The position numbers were made by a program, and so were the translations under genes. Below, one piece after another: positions 1-7,709 of a stretch of DNA of 29,000 nucleotides. The stretch is taken from contig JAAEOP010000323.1 of the NCBI GenBank assembly GCA_024223125.1, forward strand, positions 1 to 29,000, written 5' to 3'. Positions within the stretch are counted from its first letter, which is position 1, and the number at the start of each line of letters is the position of its first letter. This DNA comes from Chloroflexota bacterium (lineage in GTDB: Bacteria > Chloroflexota > Anaerolineae > Promineifilales > Promineifilaceae). The notes under the pieces are model-generated. The model saw only the letters and a list, made by a program, of their open reading frames with translations. It did no database searches and was not told where the DNA came from.

Positions 1-1032
1 GCTTTTTTTGTCTGGGCCAACGGCCGTCGGAAAGCGGCCCTAGCCAAACTGGGCGAGCAAACTTTGATTGACCGTTTGAGCGCCAACATCAACTGGCACG
101 GCCGTCGCTGGCAAATCATTTTGTGGTTGGTTGCTTTTGCCTTTCTGGTTGTCGCTCTGACACGGCCGCAGTGGGGATCAGAAAAGCGGGAAATTGAACA
201 AGAAGGGCTGCAAGTGATGGTCGCTTTGGATGTCAGCCAATCTATGCTGGCCGAAGACATTAAACCCACCCGCCTGGATCGGGCCAAGTTAGAAATCAAC
301 GACTTGATGGATAAGTTGGATGGGGACGAAGTTGGCCTGGTGCTGTTTTCTGGAGCCAGCTTTATTCAATTTCCCCTCACCAGTGATTACGCTACCGCCC
401 GCAGCTATTTGGACAGCGCTAATCCCGGCTCCATCTCCCGGCCCGGAACCGTCATCGGCGACGCTGTCCGCACAGCGCAGGCCGGTTTTGACCCTGACCT
501 GGACAGCCAGAAAGTTCTCATCATCATGACAGATGGGGAAGACCATGAAACGGATCCTTTGACGGCCGCCAAAACGGCCGCAGAAGAAGGCGTCATCATT
601 TACACAATCGGCTTTGGCACAGCGGAGGGCACACCCGTCCCCCAAACAGACCAATGGGGCAATGTGGTGGGCTACAAGCAGGATGCTCAGGGAAATGTGG
701 TTATGTCCCGGTTGGATGAGGGATTGATGCAAGCGTTGGCGCAGGTGGGCAACGGCCGTTACTTCCAGGCCACTGCCGGCGGTTCTGAATTGGATGCGCT
801 ACTGGCTGAAATCGACACTCTACAACAAACCCAACTGCAAAGCCGCAGCGACATCACCATGATTGAACGGTATCAGGGTTTTCTTTTATTAGCCATTCTA
901 GCCCTGGCGGCCGCGGAGTTAATACCGGACAGGATCGTAAACCGTAAATCGTATTCCGTATTCCGTAAACGGAACACAAAACACAGAACACCGATTACGG
1001 AACACGGCTTACGAACAAAAGGAGCAGCATAA
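1..1032 (+). CDS. batB: BatB-like VWA-domain membrane protein (5' partial)
   Basis: The reading frame is open from base 1, so the true start lies upstream of the window; the TTG at 64 is probably internal. The first in-window residues (FFVWANGRRKAALAKLG) look like the end of the first membrane helix and the basic loop of BatA/BatB proteins. A second helix ends in the family motif TRPQWG. A von Willebrand A domain follows, with a MIDAS metal site DVSQS near bases 229-243 and the later MIDAS-type segment MTDGEDHE near 526-549. A last helix lies near 877-930. Bat proteins form a membrane complex linked to oxidative-stress tolerance or protein export, usually with a MoxR ATPase; no moxR is visible because the operon is cut. 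The final ~33 residues after the last helix are very basic and encoded by an intergenic-type repeat. The stop overlaps the batC start (TAATG). The BatB/BatA distinction rests on gene order. Confidence 0.88.
   Translation, partial: AFFVWANGRRKAALAKLGEQTLIDRLSANINWHGRRWQIILWLVAFAFLVVALTRPQWGSEKREIEQEGLQVMVALDVSQSMLAEDIKPTRLDRAKLEINDLMDKLDGDEVGLVLFSGASFIQFPLTSDYATARSYLDSANPGSISRPGTVIGDAVRTAQAGFDPDLDSQKVLIIMTDGEDHETDPLTAAKTAAEEGVIIYTIGFGTAEGTPVPQTDQWGNVVGYKQDAQGNVVMSRLDEGLMQALAQVGNGRYFQATAGGSELDALLAEIDTLQQTQLQSRSDITMIERYQGFLLLAILALAAAELIPDRIVNRKSYSVFRKRNTKHRTPITEHGLRTKGAA
936..1018. repeat. ATTACGGA-type imperfect hairpin repeat inside batB 3' end
   Basis: The stretch holds tandem variants of CCGTAAA, ATTCCGTA and ATTACGGAACACGG. 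The left part (about 938-981) is largely complementary to the right part (about 992-1013), so it can fold into an imperfect hairpin. The same words recur in gaps at 7677-7706 and 13041-13064, where they are non-coding. Here the repeat lies within the reading frame and encodes the basic C-terminal tail of BatB. Confidence 0.6.
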
Positions 1033-1973
1033 TGAATATCACAAAACGCGCGACCATCATCGTTCTGCTGGCGCTGGCTTTGCTGGCAACCGCTTGCGGC
1101 ACAGACCCGGCCGCTAAATTGAACAATCAGGGCAACGACGCCTACACGCAGGAAGCGTATCTGGAAGCGTTGGAACGGTACCAAAACGCACAGATTGAAC
1201 AGCCTGAATTGGCAGAACCATATTACAACGCGGCCAACGCATTTTACCGCGCCGAGCAGTATGAACAGGCTTTGGCGCAAATGCAGCAAGCGCTGTTGTA
1301 CGCCGATGAAGAATTAGCCCAAAACAGCTACTTCAATTTAGGCAATAACTTTTTTAACGCGCAGGATTTGGAAACGGCCGTGCAATCCTACATCCAGGCC
1401 CTCCTCCTCAATCCTGATGACGCCGACGCCAAATACAACCTGGAACTGGCTTTGAACCAACAGCAGCAAGAAGAAGAAGAACAGCAGCAAGAAGAACAAA
1501 ACGAGGAACAAAATCAGGACGAACAGCAGCAAGATCAAAACGGCGAAGGTGAAGAACAACAAGATCAAGAAAAGCAAGATGGTGAGAATGGTGAAAACCA
1601 GGAAGACCAACAGCAAGAAGATCAAGAAGGTCAAAACGAGCAGGAAAACCAGGACCAATCCGGCGAGGAAGAACAAGAAGGTCAGGAAGGTCAGGGCGAA
1701 GAGGAACAACAAAACCCAGAAGATCAGCCGGGCCAAAATGGGCAGCCGCAAGATGAGCAAAATGAAGGGCAGCCTGGAGAACAACCCCAACCCGGCCAGG
1801 AAAATGGTGAGGAAGGTCAGGGCGCGATGGCCGGTTTGCAGCCCGGTGAGAAGTTAAGCGAAGAACAGGCTGAACAGTTGCTAGCCGCCATCGCCGGTAA
1901 CGCTCAAACTTTACAAGAAAAACTAGGGCAAATTTGGGCCGTATCCGGCCCGCCGCCAGTGCAGGATTGGTAA
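1032..1973 (+). CDS. batC: BatC-like TPR lipoprotein with Q/E/N-rich tail
   Basis: 313 residues. The start ATG overlaps the batB stop by one base and has GGAG at 1021-1024 as a ribosome site. Residues 1-22 form a lipoprotein signal ending LLATAC, so Cys22 would be lipidated. Tetratricopeptide-like helices cover about residues 27-135 (NQGNDAYTQEAYLEALERYQ, PYYNAANAFYRAEQYEQALAQ, NSYFNLGNNFFNAQDLETAV). About 120 residues (roughly 143-262) are almost only Q, E, N, G and D with no hydrophobic residues. A short ordered C-terminal segment follows (EEQAEQLLAAIAGNAQTLQE). BatC proteins typically pair TPRs with such low-complexity regions and act with BatA/B/D/E at the membrane. The assignment rests on TPR, tail and position between batB and batD. 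The purine-rich tract makes a long Leu/Phe shadow frame on the other strand, which is not a gene. Confidence 0.85.
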   Translation: MNITKRATIIVLLALALLATACGTDPAAKLNNQGNDAYTQEAYLEALERYQNAQIEQPELAEPYYNAANAFYRAEQYEQALAQMQQALLYADEELAQNSYFNLGNNFFNAQDLETAVQSYIQALLLNPDDADAKYNLELALNQQQQEEEEQQQEEQNEEQNQDEQQQDQNGEGEEQQDQEKQDGENGENQEDQQQEDQEGQNEQENQDQSGEEEQEGQEGQGEEEQQNPEDQPGQNGQPQDEQNEGQPGEQPQPGQENGEEGQGAMAGLQPGEKLSEEQAEQLLAAIAGNAQTLQEKLGQIWAVSGPPPVQDW

Positions 1974-1974
1974 C

Positions 1975-2016
1975 GAGAGATTGGAGATTCTGTTGCATCT
2001 AATCTCTTATCTCTTA
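1975..2016. repeat. GAGATTGG-type intergenic hairpin, copy 1
   Basis: This fills most of the batC-batD spacer. AGAGATTGGAGATT near 1976-1989 faces AATCTCTTATCTCTT near 2000-2014, which can pair imperfectly. It belongs to the same family as copies at 3748-3828, 6800-6863, 22281-22333 and 23131-23185. Confidence 0.6.
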
Positions 2017-2030
2017 CAGAGAGGCAACTC

Positions 2031-3749
2031 ATGAAAAGAAAACTAACCATCATACTTATTAGCATACTTACATTAGCAATACTGGTTGTGCCAGCGTTGG
2101 CCCAGCAGAATGATGTTATTACGGCCGCCGTAGACCGGAACAACGTCACGACCGATGACACAATTTTGCTGACCGTGACCGTGCAAGGGACAAAGTCCCA
2201 GCCGGAACTACCCGTTCTGAATGGCTTGAATGTGGTCGGCAGCAGCCAATCTACCCAAATAAGCATTGTCAATGGAAATATGAACAGCCAGGCAGTGTAT
2301 CAATTCCATTTACAACCGACGCAAACGGGCATTTTGACAATTGACCCGGTGGCGCTGAATGTCAATGGGCAAACCTTCACGTCACAACCTATCCAGGTGC
2401 AGGTGACACAAGGTCAGGGGCCGTCCCAATCGGTACAAAGTTTGGGGCAGCCAGACGACCCGACGCCGGCGCCAACAACGCTGAATGGGCAAGATTTATT
2501 TGTGGAAGCGGTGGTAGACAATGAATCCCCATATCAGGGAGAACAGGTTACGTACACCTTCCGCTTTTACCAGGCGGTGAACTTGCGCGGTCAGCCCAGC
2601 TACCAACCGCCCGACTTCAGCGGCTTATGGAATGATGTGGAACCGCAGCAGCGACAATCCAGTGTCACGGCCGCCAGCCGTAGCTATCATGTGACTGAAA
2701 TTGACTCCATCCTCTTTCCGACGGTGGCCGGTGAGGTAATCATCGACCCCACCAAACTGGTCATTCCGGGTGGATTGTGGAGCCAAGACACAACCTTGCA
2801 AACGCAGCCGATTATTTTAGATGTACGGCCGTTACCTGCCGGCGCGCCCTTAACCTTCAAAGGGGCTGTGGGTAAGTTTGCGCTCAATACGGCCGTAGAT
2901 AAACAAGAGACAAAAGTTGGCGAACCGATCACCCTGAATGTGGAAATCAGCGGCCAGGGTAATATCGGCACGATGGGCGACCCTATCTGGCCGGATGATG
3001 TGAATTGGCGCGGTTTTGACAATGACAGCGGCACGTATACGGAATTGATTAACGGCCGTCTGCGAGGCGCTAAAAGCTATGAACGGCTACTGATTCCCAA
3101 AAACGGCGGCCAGATCGCCCTACCTGGTCTTGAGTACGCTTACTTTGATCCGGAATCGGAAACGTATGAAACGCTGACAACGGAACCGGTAGCGGTGAAT
3201 GTCAGCGGCACGGCCGTCTCTTACACCCCCGAACAACCGGGGACGCCACCGCAAGAGAACGGGCTGCGTCACATTAAAGCAGTCAGTTCGGTGGCAGATG
3301 CGGGACGGCCGTTGGTAGACCAACCCTGGTATTGGCTCCTGTGGCTCATTCCGGTGGGATTGGTAGCAGGGCAAATTGGCTATGAGAAACGGCAATCATA
3401 TCTGACCACTACCGCTGGACAACGACGCAATTCCCAGGCGGCTAAGAAAGCCACAAACGCGCTCAAGCAAACAGCCAGCAGCAATGATCCTTATGCGGAG
3501 ACAGCTCGTATCCTGACGGTTTATTTAGAAGAGAAATTAGGTACGGCCGTGCGTGGTATGACTCGGCAAGGACGCACGGATCTCTTAAAAGAACGGGGCG
3601 TCAGCAACCGCACCATCGCCAACGTAGAAATCTGCCTGGCTCAAGCCGAAATGGGACGTTACGCCCCCACCGGAACGGAAGCGAAAGAGGCGGCAGAATT
3701 GTTGGAACAGGCGGAGCATGTTATTGGGAAATTGGAGCAATATTTGTAG
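2031..3749 (+). CDS. batD: BatD-like protein
   Basis: 572 residues. Residues 1-24 are a Sec signal peptide with an ALA cleavage site before QQ. The large exported part is made of beta-rich repeats (for example DTILLTVTVQGTKSQPELP, and QETKVGEPITLNVEISGQGN), as in the BatD oxygen-tolerance family. One membrane helix starts near residue 433 (WYWLLWLIPVGLVAG) and is followed by a basic cytoplasmic tail with a helical domain to residue 572. BatD length, signal peptide, C-terminal helix and position before batE all agree. The start is supported by AGAGAGG at 2019-2025. The stop codon at 3747-3749 abuts the next repeat directly. Confidence 0.88.
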   Translation: MKRKLTIILISILTLAILVVPALAQQNDVITAAVDRNNVTTDDTILLTVTVQGTKSQPELPVLNGLNVVGSSQSTQISIVNGNMNSQAVYQFHLQPTQTGILTIDPVALNVNGQTFTSQPIQVQVTQGQGPSQSVQSLGQPDDPTPAPTTLNGQDLFVEAVVDNESPYQGEQVTYTFRFYQAVNLRGQPSYQPPDFSGLWNDVEPQQRQSSVTAASRSYHVTEIDSILFPTVAGEVIIDPTKLVIPGGLWSQDTTLQTQPIILDVRPLPAGAPLTFKGAVGKFALNTAVDKQETKVGEPITLNVEISGQGNIGTMGDPIWPDDVNWRGFDNDSGTYTELINGRLRGAKSYERLLIPKNGGQIALPGLEYAYFDPESETYETLTTEPVAVNVSGTAVSYTPEQPGTPPQENGLRHIKAVSSVADAGRPLVDQPWYWLLWLIPVGLVAGQIGYEKRQSYLTTTAGQRRNSQAAKKATNALKQTASSNDPYAETARILTVYLEEKLGTAVRGMTRQGRTDLLKERGVSNRTIANVEICLAQAEMGRYAPTGTEAKEAAELLEQAEHVIGKLEQYL

Positions 3750-3828
3750 GGAGATTGAGAGATTGGGAGATTAGGAGATTGGTTGACGCCCAATCTCCAA
3801 TCTCTCAATCTCCAATCTCTAATCTCTG
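3748..3828. repeat. GAGATTGG-type intergenic hairpin, copy 2
   Basis: The repeat begins at the batD stop codon and ends about 10 bases before the batE start. The left arm (3750-3783) has four GAGATT units; the right arm (3789-3827) has about five AATCTC units. The arms can form a long imperfect stem around GACGC. It leaves little space for a conventional promoter or ribosome site for batE. Confidence 0.7.
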
Positions 3829-3837
3829 GAATAAATC

Positions 3838-4617
3838 ATGAAAAAAATCACACTCACCCTCATCACTTTACTGGCAGCAATCTTTCTTATTGCGCCCACC
3901 ATTTTGGCCGATTCGGGCACGATGCAAGCGGCTAATGCGCTGTATGAGAACGGCCATTATCCCGAAGCCATTCGCGCCTATGAAAACCTGGTCAATCAAG
4001 GGGTGGCTGACACCAACCTATATTACAACCTGGGCAATGCTTATTACCAATCTGGCGACGTAGGGCCAGCCATTTTGAACTATCGCCGCGCCGAGCAGTT
4101 AGCGCCGCGGGATAGCGACATCCAACACAACCTGACACTGGCACGGCAGCAAACGGCCGATCAATTTAACCAGACGCCAAACACAATCATAACCATCTTT
4201 TTAGCTGAGGCGACAGAATGGATCTCTTTGAATGAAACGGCCGTTATCACCCTGGCATTATGGACAATGTTGGGACTACTGATTTTGGCAATTCGTAAAC
4301 TGGACAGCGGTCGGCGCAAGACTGGTTTGAAGTATAGTCTTATCCCAGTTGCCCTACTGTTTGCTCTGGCTGCTTTTACACTGGGCAGCCGTATCTCTCA
4401 GGCTAACGATGCCCCCGACGCCATCATTGTAGCTCAGACGGCGGATGTGTATGCTGGCCCCGGCCAACAGTTTGGCAGCGATTTCCAATTACACAGCGGC
4501 GCGGAAGTAAACTTATTCCAAGAACGGGGTGATTGGGCGCAAATCGGCGTTCCCGGTTTGGCAGCGCGGGGATGGGTTAATGTGAATGGGGTTGCGACGG
4601 TTGAGACGGATGACTGA
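3838..4617 (+). CDS. batE: BatE-like TPR/SH3 membrane protein
   Basis: 259 residues. Residues 1-24 are a signal peptide or N-terminal anchor ending TILA. TPR repeats cover about 27-105 (ANALYENGHYPEAIRAYENL, LYYNLGNAYYQSGDVGPAIL). Two hydrophobic helices follow (ITLALWTMLGLLILAI and SLIPVALLFALAAFTLG). The C-terminal part (about 195-255) looks like a bacterial SH3 domain (ADVYAGPGQQFGSDFQLHSG, then WAQIGVPG and GWVNVNGVATV). TPR, two helices and SH3 is the BatE layout, and it ends the Bat operon. No good Shine-Dalgarno precedes the ATG, so translation may depend on coupling or an unstructured leader. Confidence 0.85.
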   Translation: MKKITLTLITLLAAIFLIAPTILADSGTMQAANALYENGHYPEAIRAYENLVNQGVADTNLYYNLGNAYYQSGDVGPAILNYRRAEQLAPRDSDIQHNLTLARQQTADQFNQTPNTIITIFLAEATEWISLNETAVITLALWTMLGLLILAIRKLDSGRRKTGLKYSLIPVALLFALAAFTLGSRISQANDAPDAIIVAQTADVYAGPGQQFGSDFQLHSGAEVNLFQERGDWAQIGVPGLAARGWVNVNGVATVETDD

Positions 4618-4693
4618 CGACCGATGACCGAGACAATTCTACCGTCCCCGGTCTGTCGTCCTCGGTCTGCTACGCATTACCCCTAAAATCCGG

Positions 4694-4705
4694 TAAAATG
4701 ACCGT
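4694..4705 (+). promoter_or_regulatory. -10 box with leaderless geometry for the OmpR-type regulator
   Basis: TAAAAT at 4694-4699 is followed by exactly six bases (GACCGT) and the ATG at 4706, which places the expected transcription start on the start codon. No Shine-Dalgarno is present. A second TAAAAT lies at 4684-4689. No clear -35 is seen. Confidence 0.45.
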
Positions 4706-5401
4706 ATGGCAAAACACATTTTGGTTGTAGACGATGATTCACTAATGCGGCGTAGTATTAGCTTCAAGTTGGAGCAAAACGGGTACGACACCAGTACGGC
4801 CGAAACGGCCGAAGCCGCTCTAGACATGGCCCGGCACAATCAGCCTGACCTGGTATTGCTGGACATTGGCCTGCCAGGGATGGATGGCTTAGAAGCGTTG
4901 CGTCATTTTCAGCAAGAAGTAGATACGCCAGTTATTTTTGTCACCGCCCGGCGGCGCGAACTGGATACAATTTTAGGGCTGGAATTGGGGGCTGATGGCT
5001 ACATCACCAAACCGTTTAATATGGATGTGCTGTTGGCCCACGTCAAGGCAGTATTGAGACGGGCAGGGAAGGAAACGGCCGCAGCCGCCACTCCCCAAAC
5101 CCACACCGTCGGTGACATGATTATTGATGCGGCCGCGCACACCGTCACCATTGGGGAAAAGGTGTTAGGCGATTTGCCGCCGCGTGAGTTTGCATTGCTC
5201 AATGTGCTTGCGGCCGATTCCCCTAACGTCGTTTCCGTAGACAACATCCTCAACCGTGTCTGGGGCGCCGAATTTATGGGCGAACCGCAAGGCGTCTATG
5301 TTCATATTCGCTGGCTACGCGAAAAGATAGAAGCAGACCCCAAACACCCCCAACGCATCATCACCGTCCGCGGCGTCGGCTACAAACTGGTCGCCCAATA
5401 A
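4706..5401 (+). CDS. OmpR/PhoB-family response regulator
   Basis: 231 residues. The receiver domain (about 1-120) has the acidic pocket D9-D11, phosphoacceptor D53 in LVLLDIGLPGMDG, T80 in FVTA and K102 in ITKPF. A winged-helix effector domain occupies about 130-230 (LPPREFALLNVLAA, VWGAEFMGEPQGVYVHIRWL, REKIEADPKHPQRIITVRGV, GYKL). It should be phosphorylated by the kinase encoded immediately downstream (one base between stop and start) and bind DNA. The genes it controls cannot be read from the sequence. It follows the Bat operon on the same strand but appears to have its own promoter. Confidence 0.95.
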   Translation: MAKHILVVDDDSLMRRSISFKLEQNGYDTSTAETAEAALDMARHNQPDLVLLDIGLPGMDGLEALRHFQQEVDTPVIFVTARRRELDTILGLELGADGYITKPFNMDVLLAHVKAVLRRAGKETAAAATPQTHTVGDMIIDAAAHTVTIGEKVLGDLPPREFALLNVLAADSPNVVSVDNILNRVWGAEFMGEPQGVYVHIRWLREKIEADPKHPQRIITVRGVGYKLVAQ

Positions 5402-5402
5402 A

Positions 5403-6773
5403 ATGCAATCATTACGAAGCCGATTTATCTTCACACATATTTTGCCCACACTGCTGGTTGTGCCACTGGCGACGGTGGGGCTGTTGTATCTCATTGAGAC
5501 GCAGTTGCTGCTGAATGATTTGTCTGCTGATGTGGCCGCGCAGGCGGGGTTGATTGGCGAGCTACTGGCTGAAAATTCGGCCGTGTGGCAGGATGGCGAA
5601 CAGGCGCAAACGTTTGTTGTCCGCGTCAGTGAAATTGTGGCCGGAGATGTGGTTCTGGTTTCGCCAGATGGACAAGTGTTGGCGGCCAGTGACCCGGCTG
5701 TTGGCGATACGATTGTCATTGCGGCGAATGGGAGGGACACGGCCGTTACCTACACCTTTTTCACCCATTCTGCCAAGGCGACGGTGGAGGTGTTAGATTT
5801 GGAAGAGCAACTGCTGGGGTATGTGCGCGTTAACAGCGCTCTGGCAGAAACATCGCAGCAGTTTACCCGTCTGCGGCAAATGCTCATTCTGTCTGTCTTA
5901 CTGGAACTGATTGTAGGGGCAGCCATTGGCGCTTATCTGGCGGCGCGGATGGCCCAACCGATTACGGCCGCAACAACAGCCATCTCCGAAATTGCCCACC
6001 ATGAACGGGTAGACCCTGTGCCCGAAACTGGCGCTCAAGAGATACAAACATTAGCCTACGCAGTCAATATCCTGGCGGCTCGTTTGCGTGAATTGGAAAC
6101 GTCTCGGCGTAAGCTGTTGGCGAATTTGGTGCATGAATTGGGACGGCCGTTGGGGGCTATGGCGGCCGCTATCAATGTTTTACGGGACGGGGGGGATGAA
6201 GACCCCGAACTACGCCAGGAACTTCTCAAAGGAATTGAGGATCACATTTACCAGATGCAGCCTTTGCTGGATGATCTGGCACAGTTGGGAGGACAAGTGT
6301 TAGGCACACGCGAACTCATCCGCCAGCCAATGTCTCTGAACGATTGGCTGCCCGCGCTGCTGCTGCCCTGGCGGGCGGCCGCGCAAGAAAAAGGGTTAAC
6401 CTGGCAAACGGATATTGCCGCCCATCTGCCCATCCTCAATATTGACCCAGACCGCATCGCTCAGGCCATTGGCAACCTGGTCAGTAATGCCATTAAATAC
6501 ACACCTGCGGGTGGTACAGTGACGGTTACGGCCGTAGCCACTACCCAAACCGTACAAATCATTATCCAAGATACGGGACCGGGCATTGCCCCCGATGAAC
6601 ATGAGAAAATCTTCGAACCCCTTTTCCGCAGCAGTCGTGAGACGCGCTTTCCGCAAGGCATGGGGCTGGGTCTGACTATTGCTCGTGATCTGATAGAGGC
6701 ACATGATGGGGCCATTATCCTGAAAAGCACACCAGGGAATGGCAGCGCTTTTACCATCAGTTTACCAATATAA
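5403..6773 (+). CDS. Transmembrane sensor histidine kinase (HisKA/HATPase)
   Basis: 456 residues. Helix 1 is near residues 11-31 (HILPTLLVVPLATVGLLYLI), an extracytoplasmic sensor of about 120 residues follows, and helix 2 is near 160-180 (LSVLLELIVGAAIGAYLAA). A HAMP-like linker leads to the dimerisation domain with the phosphorylated His244 in VHELGRPLG. The ATPase domain shows the N box (AIGNLVSNAIKY), G1 (DTGPGIAP) and G2 (GMGLGLTIA). The usual H-box word is HELRTPL; here R-T is G-R, a mild divergence. Tight coupling to the preceding regulator makes them a two-component pair. The sensor domain ligand is not evident. Confidence 0.95.
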   Translation: MQSLRSRFIFTHILPTLLVVPLATVGLLYLIETQLLLNDLSADVAAQAGLIGELLAENSAVWQDGEQAQTFVVRVSEIVAGDVVLVSPDGQVLAASDPAVGDTIVIAANGRDTAVTYTFFTHSAKATVEVLDLEEQLLGYVRVNSALAETSQQFTRLRQMLILSVLLELIVGAAIGAYLAARMAQPITAATTAISEIAHHERVDPVPETGAQEIQTLAYAVNILAARLRELETSRRKLLANLVHELGRPLGAMAAAINVLRDGGDEDPELRQELLKGIEDHIYQMQPLLDDLAQLGGQVLGTRELIRQPMSLNDWLPALLLPWRAAAQEKGLTWQTDIAAHLPILNIDPDRIAQAIGNLVSNAIKYTPAGGTVTVTAVATTQTVQIIIQDTGPGIAPDEHEKIFEPLFRSSRETRFPQGMGLGLTIARDLIEAHDGAIILKSTPGNGSAFTISLPI

Positions 6774-6799
6774 GGAAAGGGTATAATTAATCTATGCGG

Positions 6800-6863
6800 C
6801 AGAGATTGGAGATTGAGAGATTGAAGATTGAGAGATTCACAATCTCCAATCTCCCAATCTCCT
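6800..6863. repeat. GAGATTGG-type intergenic hairpin, copy 3
   Basis: GAGATTGGAGATTGAGAGAT-type units at 6801-6837 face AATCTCCAATCTCCCAATCT at 6841-6860. The arms pair imperfectly around a very short loop. The copy lies between the histidine kinase and the orphan NarL-type regulator. A TATAAT word at 6782-6787 lies just upstream and might be a distal promoter. Confidence 0.7.
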
Positions 6864-6885
6864 CATCATTTTAGAACTCTTGAGG

Positions 6886-6897
6886 TATTATTCTGCT
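6886..6897 (+). promoter_or_regulatory. -10 box with leaderless geometry for the NarL-type regulator
   Basis: TATTAT at 6886-6891, then six bases (TCTGCT), then ATG at 6898. The spacing is identical to that before the OmpR-type regulator. No Shine-Dalgarno precedes this ATG. This argues for 6898 as the start rather than the TTG at 6880. Confidence 0.42.
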
Positions 6898-7551
6898 ATG
6901 ACGATACGTATTCTTTTGGTAGATGATCAGGCGTTGTTTCGGGAAGGTTTGCACACCCTGATTTCTGTACAGGCGGATATGGAAGTGGTGGGGGAAGCGG
7001 GAAATGGGCAAGAAGCTGTCATGGCCGTAGCCAAACTAAACCCGGATGTGGTCCTGATGGATTTGCGTATGCCGGTGTTAGATGGCGTAGCGGCTACACG
7101 CCAGATTACGGCCGACTACCCCCAAACACGGGTCATCATCCTGACTACATTTGATGAAGATGAATATGTGTTTGACGGCTTACGTGCCGGAGCGGTGGGC
7201 TATTTACTCAAAGATGTGCCCTCAGCCAAACTGTATGAAGCAATTCGGACAACTGCCAGCGGCCAATCTTTTTTACAACCCTCGGTGGCGGCGAAGGTGG
7301 TGGCTGAATTTGCTCGGATGGGAGAACGGCCGTCGTCCCATCCCCAATCTGACCTTGTAGAATCCCTATCTAATCGAGAGCTAGAAATTTTGCAACTGGT
7401 GGCTACCGGAGCCAGCAATCGGGAAATCGGCAATCAACTTTACATTGCCGAAGGCACCGTCAAAAACCATGTCACCAATATTCTAGGCAAACTAGGCGTC
7501 CGCGACCGCACCCAGGCGGCTATTAAAGCCAAAGATATGGGGTTGATTTAG
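6898..7551 (+). CDS. NarL/FixJ-family response regulator (orphan)
   Basis: 217 residues from ATG 6898; an upstream in-frame TTG at 6880 would add six residues unrelated to the family. The receiver domain has D9/D10 in LVDDQ, phosphoacceptor D55 in VVLMDLRMPVLDG, TT in ILTTFDEDEY and K in YLLKDV. The C-terminal LuxR-type helix-turn-helix is complete (LSNRELEILQLVATGASNRE, then IGNQLYIAEGTVKNHVTNIL). No HisKA_3-type kinase, the usual partner of this class, is adjacent, and the kinase upstream is of another class. The gene ends with TAG at 7549-7551, exactly where the 101-bp repeat begins. Confidence 0.95.
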   Translation: MTIRILLVDDQALFREGLHTLISVQADMEVVGEAGNGQEAVMAVAKLNPDVVLMDLRMPVLDGVAATRQITADYPQTRVIILTTFDEDEYVFDGLRAGAVGYLLKDVPSAKLYEAIRTTASGQSFLQPSVAAKVVAEFARMGERPSSHPQSDLVESLSNRELEILQLVATGASNREIGNQLYIAEGTVKNHVTNILGKLGVRDRTQAAIKAKDMGLI

Positions 7552-7651
7552 GCCAATTCCAGAAAATAGTGATCCCGAATTGATGCCATTTCGGGAATTG
7601 GCTGAAGGCTTTTTCAAAACGGGTAGGATCATTTAATTTTTGAAAAAGCCT
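7551..7651 (+). repeat. 101-bp two-hairpin interspersed repeat, copy A
   Basis: This 101-bp unit matches the reverse complement of 22334-22434 at 97 of 101 positions with no gaps. It holds two stem-loops. The first has outer arms CCAATTCC/GGAATTGG and inner arms CCCGAA/TTCGGG (7553-7602). The second has perfect 15-bp arms AAGGCTTTTTCAAAA (7605-7619) and its complement (7638-7652). It starts at the last base of the regulator's stop codon and may serve as a transcription terminator there. Confidence 0.9.
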
Positions 7652-7676
7652 TAGAGAGATTGGCAATTTTCATATA

Positions 7677-7706
7677 TCGGATTACGGAACACGGATTACG
7701 GATTAC
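7677..7706. repeat. ATTACGGA-type repeat
   Basis: CGGATTACGGAACACGGATT followed by another ACGGATTAC unit sits directly before the start of the next gene. It shares the words ATTACGGAACACGG with 1002-1015 and ATTACGGATTACG with 13043-13055. Confidence 0.55.
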
Positions 7707-7709
7707 ACT

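Noticed and set aside
1338..1790. Minus-strand open frame rich in Leu and Phe
   Set aside because: It is the antisense of the BatC Q/E tract; Gln/Glu codons read as Leu/Phe/Val. No ribosome site.
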